This document shows, piece after piece, positions 60,400 to 64,000 of a stretch of DNA of 64,000 nucleotides. Position 1 is the first letter of the stretch. Every line of letters begins with the position of its first letter. The notes under the pieces were generated by a model. The model did no database searches. It saw nothing but the letters and a program-made list of their open reading frames with translations, and had not been told where the DNA came from. The position numbers and the translations under genes are program-made. Origin of the DNA: Pseudactinotalea terrae (GTDB lineage: Bacteria; Actinomycetota; Actinomycetes; Actinomycetales; Beutenbergiaceae); assembly GCF_009733845.1 (NCBI RefSeq), contig NZ_WNXZ01000008.1:62001-126000 (forward strand). Direction: 5' to 3'.

Positions 60400-62256
60400 A
60401 TGCTGTTCGCTCTGGAGGCTAGTCGGTTCGTCGTCGCTCAAGGCGCCTCCTACGATCTCGACGAGGACGGGCTGCATACTGCTGCCATCTGGTGGGGGTC
60501 GGCGCCCGGTCGCGTCGCCCTATCGGATATCGATGGCACCGAGTCGTTCGTCCTGCTGGGTGAGCCCGGCATCGGCAAGACCACCTCGATTCGGCGATTT
60601 GTCGGCGAGGGTCCCACCGTGACCTACATCCACCTCGACGAGGTAGGTGATGTGGGGCGCTTGCACGAGCTCATGGCGCCGTGCCTGAGCCGAGCAGGCA
60701 CCGAGATGCACACGGTTGTCCTGGACGGCTTCGACGAATGCCCACTCCCGGGCAAGGCCCTCGCGCGACACGTCACCGCGGTTGTGAGCGGGGTCCAGGA
60801 CCTGCGGATCATCGTCAGTTCTCGATCGGCCGACTGGTACGAGCCGTTCGGAGACAGTCTTGGCGCCGCGCTCGGCGGCTGCGCCACCTACGAGCTCCTG
60901 CCACTTACGATCGGCGACATCAAGGCAATCGCGGAAGAGCGCGGCTGCGACGGCGAAGCCTTCATCCAAGCGGTCCGTGAGACTGCCGTTGGCCCGCTCG
61001 CCGGTCTTCCTCTTACCCTGGACCTGCTCCTGCGAAGCTACATCCGCGACCAGGGCCTTCCGCAACGGCCACATGAGCTCTACGAGCAGGGACTGCGTGC
61101 CCTCGCCGAGGACCCCGACAGCGGTCGCGGTCGCGACTACTCACCTTCGGCTACCTGGGAGGAGCGGCTGGCGGTCGCTGCACGCATCGCGGCCGTCATG
61201 GTGCTGGGTGGCCATGGTTCCGTCTGCTTGCGGGGCGATCCAGGCCCTCAGTCCGTCTCGGTAGGGGCATTGGTCGGCGGCGTTGAACCCCTGCCGAGCG
61301 GGCAGGTCGCAGTTAGTAGTGACCTCGTGGAGGCTTCCCTGTCGACAGCACTGTTCACTGGTCGAGGTCCCGGCAGACTGGGACTCCGACATGCAAGCCT
61401 GAGCGGTTACCTCTGCGCCCGATACCTGAACGCACACGAACTCACCGAGCACCAGATGCGTTCGCTCGTGACACGCACCAGCACGCTCGGCAGGACGAGC
61501 ATCCCGACGCGTCTCCGGGAGATGGCCGCCTGGCTCGCCGCGATCGACCCCGCTCGACACGGCTGGATCGTCGCCGTGGACCCCGAAGCCGTTTCCGCGC
61601 ACGCCACCTTGGTGACCGACGAAGGCCTTCGGGCTGTGCTAGTCGACTTCCTCCTCGACCATCCGGACATCGAGCGACGTGCCGTGCGCCGACGCTGGCA
61701 CCTGCGTCACGACGGGCTGCCAACCCAGCTCCACGGACCGTTGACCCAACCACTGCTTCAGTACACCGGGCCCCACCTGGGACACCCGATCGCGCGTCGC
61801 GCCCACACAGCGCTCGAGATTGCCCGCGCATCGAGACTGGTCGAGGCCGTCCCCGATATCCAAGCGCTTATCGAGACCGCCGGCCTGAATCCGGTACTCC
61901 GCGCAAGCGCCGCGTACGTACTCCAGGACATCGACCCCCGTACAGCGCAGCGGACCCTGAAACAGGTCCTCCCCGAGCTCGTCGCATCCCCCGACCACGA
62001 CCCAGACGATGAGCTGCTGGGCGTAGCCCTCGACACGTGCTGGCCGGGCGAACTCACCGCACGCGAACTCGTCGCCGCGCTCAAGAAACCGAGCCGCGAC
62101 AACCTCGTGGGGTCGTACGCCATGTTTCTCACCCGGCTGGCGGAGAGGCCGACCGACCGCCAGGTACTCGACCTCGTGAGGGAAATCCACTCCCTCAACT
62201 CGGCGTCGCCGGTGACGCACGAGCAGCCGAACACCTCGAAGGCGCCAACCGACTAA
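60400..62256 (+). CDS. NACHT-like STAND NTPase, probable defence sensor
   Basis: 618 aa from ATG 60400; stops upstream in the frame exclude a much longer start. After about 45 residues comes the P-loop FVLLGEPGIGKTTSIRRFV, then Walker B TVVLDGFDEC with the NACHT-type acidic residues, the sensor RIIVSSRSADW, and LLPLTIGDIKAIAE with the helical winged-helix region (PLAGLPLTLDLLLRSYI). The C-terminal 300 residues form helical repeats, as expected of a ligand-sensing platform. The family includes animal-NLR-like bacterial proteins that detect phage and trigger cell death. The stop TAA overlaps ATG 62256 of a second frame that continues in the same style, so this may be the front part of one larger protein. 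Confidence 0.85.
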   Translation: MLFALEASRFVVAQGASYDLDEDGLHTAAIWWGSAPGRVALSDIDGTESFVLLGEPGIGKTTSIRRFVGEGPTVTYIHLDEVGDVGRLHELMAPCLSRAGTEMHTVVLDGFDECPLPGKALARHVTAVVSGVQDLRIIVSSRSADWYEPFGDSLGAALGGCATYELLPLTIGDIKAIAEERGCDGEAFIQAVRETAVGPLAGLPLTLDLLLRSYIRDQGLPQRPHELYEQGLRALAEDPDSGRGRDYSPSATWEERLAVAARIAAVMVLGGHGSVCLRGDPGPQSVSVGALVGGVEPLPSGQVAVSSDLVEASLSTALFTGRGPGRLGLRHASLSGYLCARYLNAHELTEHQMRSLVTRTSTLGRTSIPTRLREMAAWLAAIDPARHGWIVAVDPEAVSAHATLVTDEGLRAVLVDFLLDHPDIERRAVRRRWHLRHDGLPTQLHGPLTQPLLQYTGPHLGHPIARRAHTALEIARASRLVEAVPDIQALIETAGLNPVLRASAAYVLQDIDPRTAQRTLKQVLPELVASPDHDPDDELLGVALDTCWPGELTARELVAALKKPSRDNLVGSYAMFLTRLAERPTDRQVLDLVREIHSLNSASPVTHEQPNTSKAPTD

Positions 62257-64000
62257 TGGGACTCGACACCGGATCCCGCAGGTCCCGGAGGCTCGCAACG
62301 GCCTTACTCGCACGCCTGCTGGACTCCGATGAACTGCCCGAAGCGCTCCCGGAGGCGGGATGGCTCCTCGCCCAGTGCATCAGGCTCCACGAGCCTCTTC
62401 AACTACCGAGCCGCTTCCTCCCCGCCGCACCCAGCGACCACGACGAGACACGCGACCTCCGTCGGTCGCTCCTCATCGAGGCAATGCGCCACATCCCCGA
62501 ACGGGAGGCGCCCCTGCTCAACTGGCGCTGGCAAGCCGCAACAGGCTCACGGCGGAACGGGCTACTCGGCCACAACGACTTCCAATGGCTACTCGAACTC
62601 GACCAGTCCAAGCTCCCGCGGGACGCGACCGCGGCCCTGATCACGGCCGTCTTCGACCCCGACGATCCAGCACACGTTGAAGTTGCGTGGGAACACCGAG
62701 ACCACATTCTGTTCGAGACGACCGTGGGCCGGTGGTTCGCCGCCGTCGAGTTCGGGAGCGAGCGCGCAGAGCAGTTGCAAGATCACTACCGACTCGCGAC
62801 CGAATCCACTGCCTGGCCAGAAGCAGCAAGCCACGTACGGGAGCTTCGTGACGTCTGGCAACGGTGCATGACCGGCGACCACGCACTCATTCCGCACCTT
62901 TACCTACTGCTATGGACCGAGCCGGAGACGGGCGCCTGGGACTTTCCTGCAGGTGACCCGTCGACGTGGCCAGGGTCCGGAACCATCGACCTCAACGTGG
63001 ACCGACTGCTTCGGGAGTCTGTCGCGTTCCTACACTCATACGACCCGTCCGCGGAATCGTGGACCCGCACCGTCGGCACGACCTCGCGCACAGCTCTCGC
63101 CGGTTACGTGGCACTTCGCGAGATCCTCCGACACAATGCCAGTGGCGGCGACGTCCCGTCGCCCAACGTGGCCGCCCTCCGGAGCTGGGCCGTAGTCGTC
63201 GTCCGTTGCCCCTATGTCGGCCTTCCGGAGAACGACGAACTGCACGCCAAGCTTGAGGACCAGCTAGCCAGCCGAGCCCGTACAGAGTATGTAGCGGCCT
63301 ATGCGCAGTGGTTCAAGCTCGCCGCCCAGTCCGGAGAGCCCGCACCCAGCCTGGGCCGCATTGCCGGCATGGCGCTCGGCGAGAGCGACAACGAACTCTT
63401 CGAGTTCTGGCCCGTGCTCGCGAGGATCGTTGACGAGTCCGCACGGCTCTGCGCGAGGGAGGCCGACGACAGCGAAGCGGCAGGTCGCCTCGCCTCCGGC
63501 GCCGCGGCACTTCGCTCGCTTACTTGCTTCCTCGCGGGCACCGGCCGTCTGCTGGCCGACAGCTGGAAAACAGTCGGCGCTCCAGGGGCGGAGGCGCAGA
63601 CCCGAGCAATCGTGGCCGTCGCTGAGCTTAGTGTGGGCATTGCGTCGTGGACCGAGGTGTTTGATCTCATTCGCTCCGATCAGTCCTTCGGTCAGGCGCT
63701 GGCAGCCGAAGCGTCGCTGGCCCCCGGGTCGAGTGGTTGGATGAGTCGCCTCACAGAGGCCGAGGTCGCGGAAGTCGCGTCGTGGCTCCTCAGCAGCTGG
63801 GGAGCGGGACCGGTCAACATTGAGCGACCCTCGCCCGACGACCGAGTCAGAAACTGGCGCGACGGCGTCCTGAATGAGCTTGCCGGCAGATCGTCCGCGA
63901 CAGCACTCACCGCGCTCGATCGATTCCGCACGCTCTACCCCGAGTCCTACCGGTTGCAGGAGTTGTTCGACGAGACCGAGGCGCGGCACCGGGACGAAGC
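62256..64000 (+). CDS. Downstream partner or C-terminal half of the NACHT-like protein, 3' truncated by the window
   Basis: Starting at ATG 62256 in a TAATG overlap with the ATPase gene, this frame is open without a stop to the window end (more than 580 codons), on the plus strand. The protein begins MGLDTGSRRSRRLATALLAR and is helical throughout, with Trp/Arg/Glu-rich repeats (RDLRRSLLIEAMRHIPEREAPLLNW, EAEVAEVASWLLSSWGAGP, LTALDRFRTLYPESYRLQELF). This looks like a continuation of the helical repeat part of the ATPase. The frame is also open for some codons before the ATG (GDARAAEHLEGANRL), which hints that one frameshift split an originally single NACHT protein. No enzymatic motif is visible. 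A coupled two-gene arrangement is the alternative. Confidence 0.75.
   Translation, partial: MGLDTGSRRSRRLATALLARLLDSDELPEALPEAGWLLAQCIRLHEPLQLPSRFLPAAPSDHDETRDLRRSLLIEAMRHIPEREAPLLNWRWQAATGSRRNGLLGHNDFQWLLELDQSKLPRDATAALITAVFDPDDPAHVEVAWEHRDHILFETTVGRWFAAVEFGSERAEQLQDHYRLATESTAWPEAASHVRELRDVWQRCMTGDHALIPHLYLLLWTEPETGAWDFPAGDPSTWPGSGTIDLNVDRLLRESVAFLHSYDPSAESWTRTVGTTSRTALAGYVALREILRHNASGGDVPSPNVAALRSWAVVVVRCPYVGLPENDELHAKLEDQLASRARTEYVAAYAQWFKLAAQSGEPAPSLGRIAGMALGESDNELFEFWPVLARIVDESARLCAREADDSEAAGRLASGAAALRSLTCFLAGTGRLLADSWKTVGAPGAEAQTRAIVAVAELSVGIASWTEVFDLIRSDQSFGQALAAEASLAPGSSGWMSRLTEAEVAEVASWLLSSWGAGPVNIERPSPDDRVRNWRDGVLNELAGRSSATALTALDRFRTLYPESYRLQELFDETEARHRDE

Noticed and set aside
62360-62680. 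Short open frames on both strands after the NACHT-like gene
   Set aside because: They are shadows of the long frame that starts at 62256 and runs to the window end.
1-64000. CRISPR array, rRNA operon or insertion sequence with intact transposase
   Set aside because: No regularly spaced short repeats, no rRNA sequence and no transposase gene were seen on either strand.

Overview
The window is very GC-rich, densely packed DNA with many GTG starts and short or overlapping gene junctions. It carries a bacterial proteasome activator (Bpa), a DUF5926 protein and many apparent leaderless promoters. This points to an actinobacterium, probably order Micrococcales. The large set of sugar ABC transporters and LacI-type control suggests a saprophytic, sugar-using relative of Ruania/Beutenbergia/Cellulomonas; that narrower placement is a guess.

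Layout. 1-4.8 kb: a co-directional run with a truncated PfkB kinase, a two-domain glycosidase-like/formylglycine-generating-enzyme-like protein, a class III CoA-transferase and a CitE-like lyase. 4.9-13.0 kb: two giant, translationally coupled genes of unknown function (about 1,172 and 1,529 aa), divergent from a LuxR-type regulator. 13.8-20 kb: small membrane proteins, a patatin-like phospholipase, an MFS transporter, a glycosyltransferase and a threonine aldolase. 20-24.7 kb: two paralogous orphan sugar-binding lipoproteins with LacI-type operator-like sites, then phosphoglucomutase. 24.7-34.3 kb: housekeeping (DUF5926, GT2, large membrane protein, pheA, lipid kinase, serS, HAD phosphatase, TerC). 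34.3-38.9 kb: a LacI regulator and a complete sugar ABC importer lacking its ATPase, with a perfect LacI operator. 38.9-49.5 kb: bpa, an AGE-family epimerase, an FAD monooxygenase, a DUF4185 protein, a quinone oxidoreductase, tRNA-Ser(UGA), a frameshifted membrane protein, the metQNI methionine importer, a glycosyltransferase and tRNA-Ser(GCU).

From about 49.5 kb to the end the window enters a genomic island that appears to be integrated at tRNA-Ser(GCU). It starts with a tyrosine recombinase preceded by repeated putative arm-type sites. It then carries an esterase/phosphotransferase pair, a Fic toxin-antitoxin module, a MobF relaxase-helicase broken by an in-frame amber codon, a SIR2-domain protein, a decayed second integrase, and a NACHT-like STAND ATPase. 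The ATPase stops in a TAATG overlap with a second long reading frame that runs off the window. SIR2 and NACHT-type ATPases are known families of anti-phage effectors and sensors, so the right end of the window looks like a mobile defence island. The far attachment site is not in the window.

Two further themes run through the chromosomal part. Five intergenic imperfect palindromes of roughly 70-80 bp are present, two of them near-identical copies. At least eleven genes have a TANNNT-like -10 element placed 6-8 nt before the start codon, which predicts leaderless mRNAs. The best candidates for undescribed biology are the giant gene pair at 4.9-13.0 kb and the SIR2/NACHT region at 57.8-64.0 kb.
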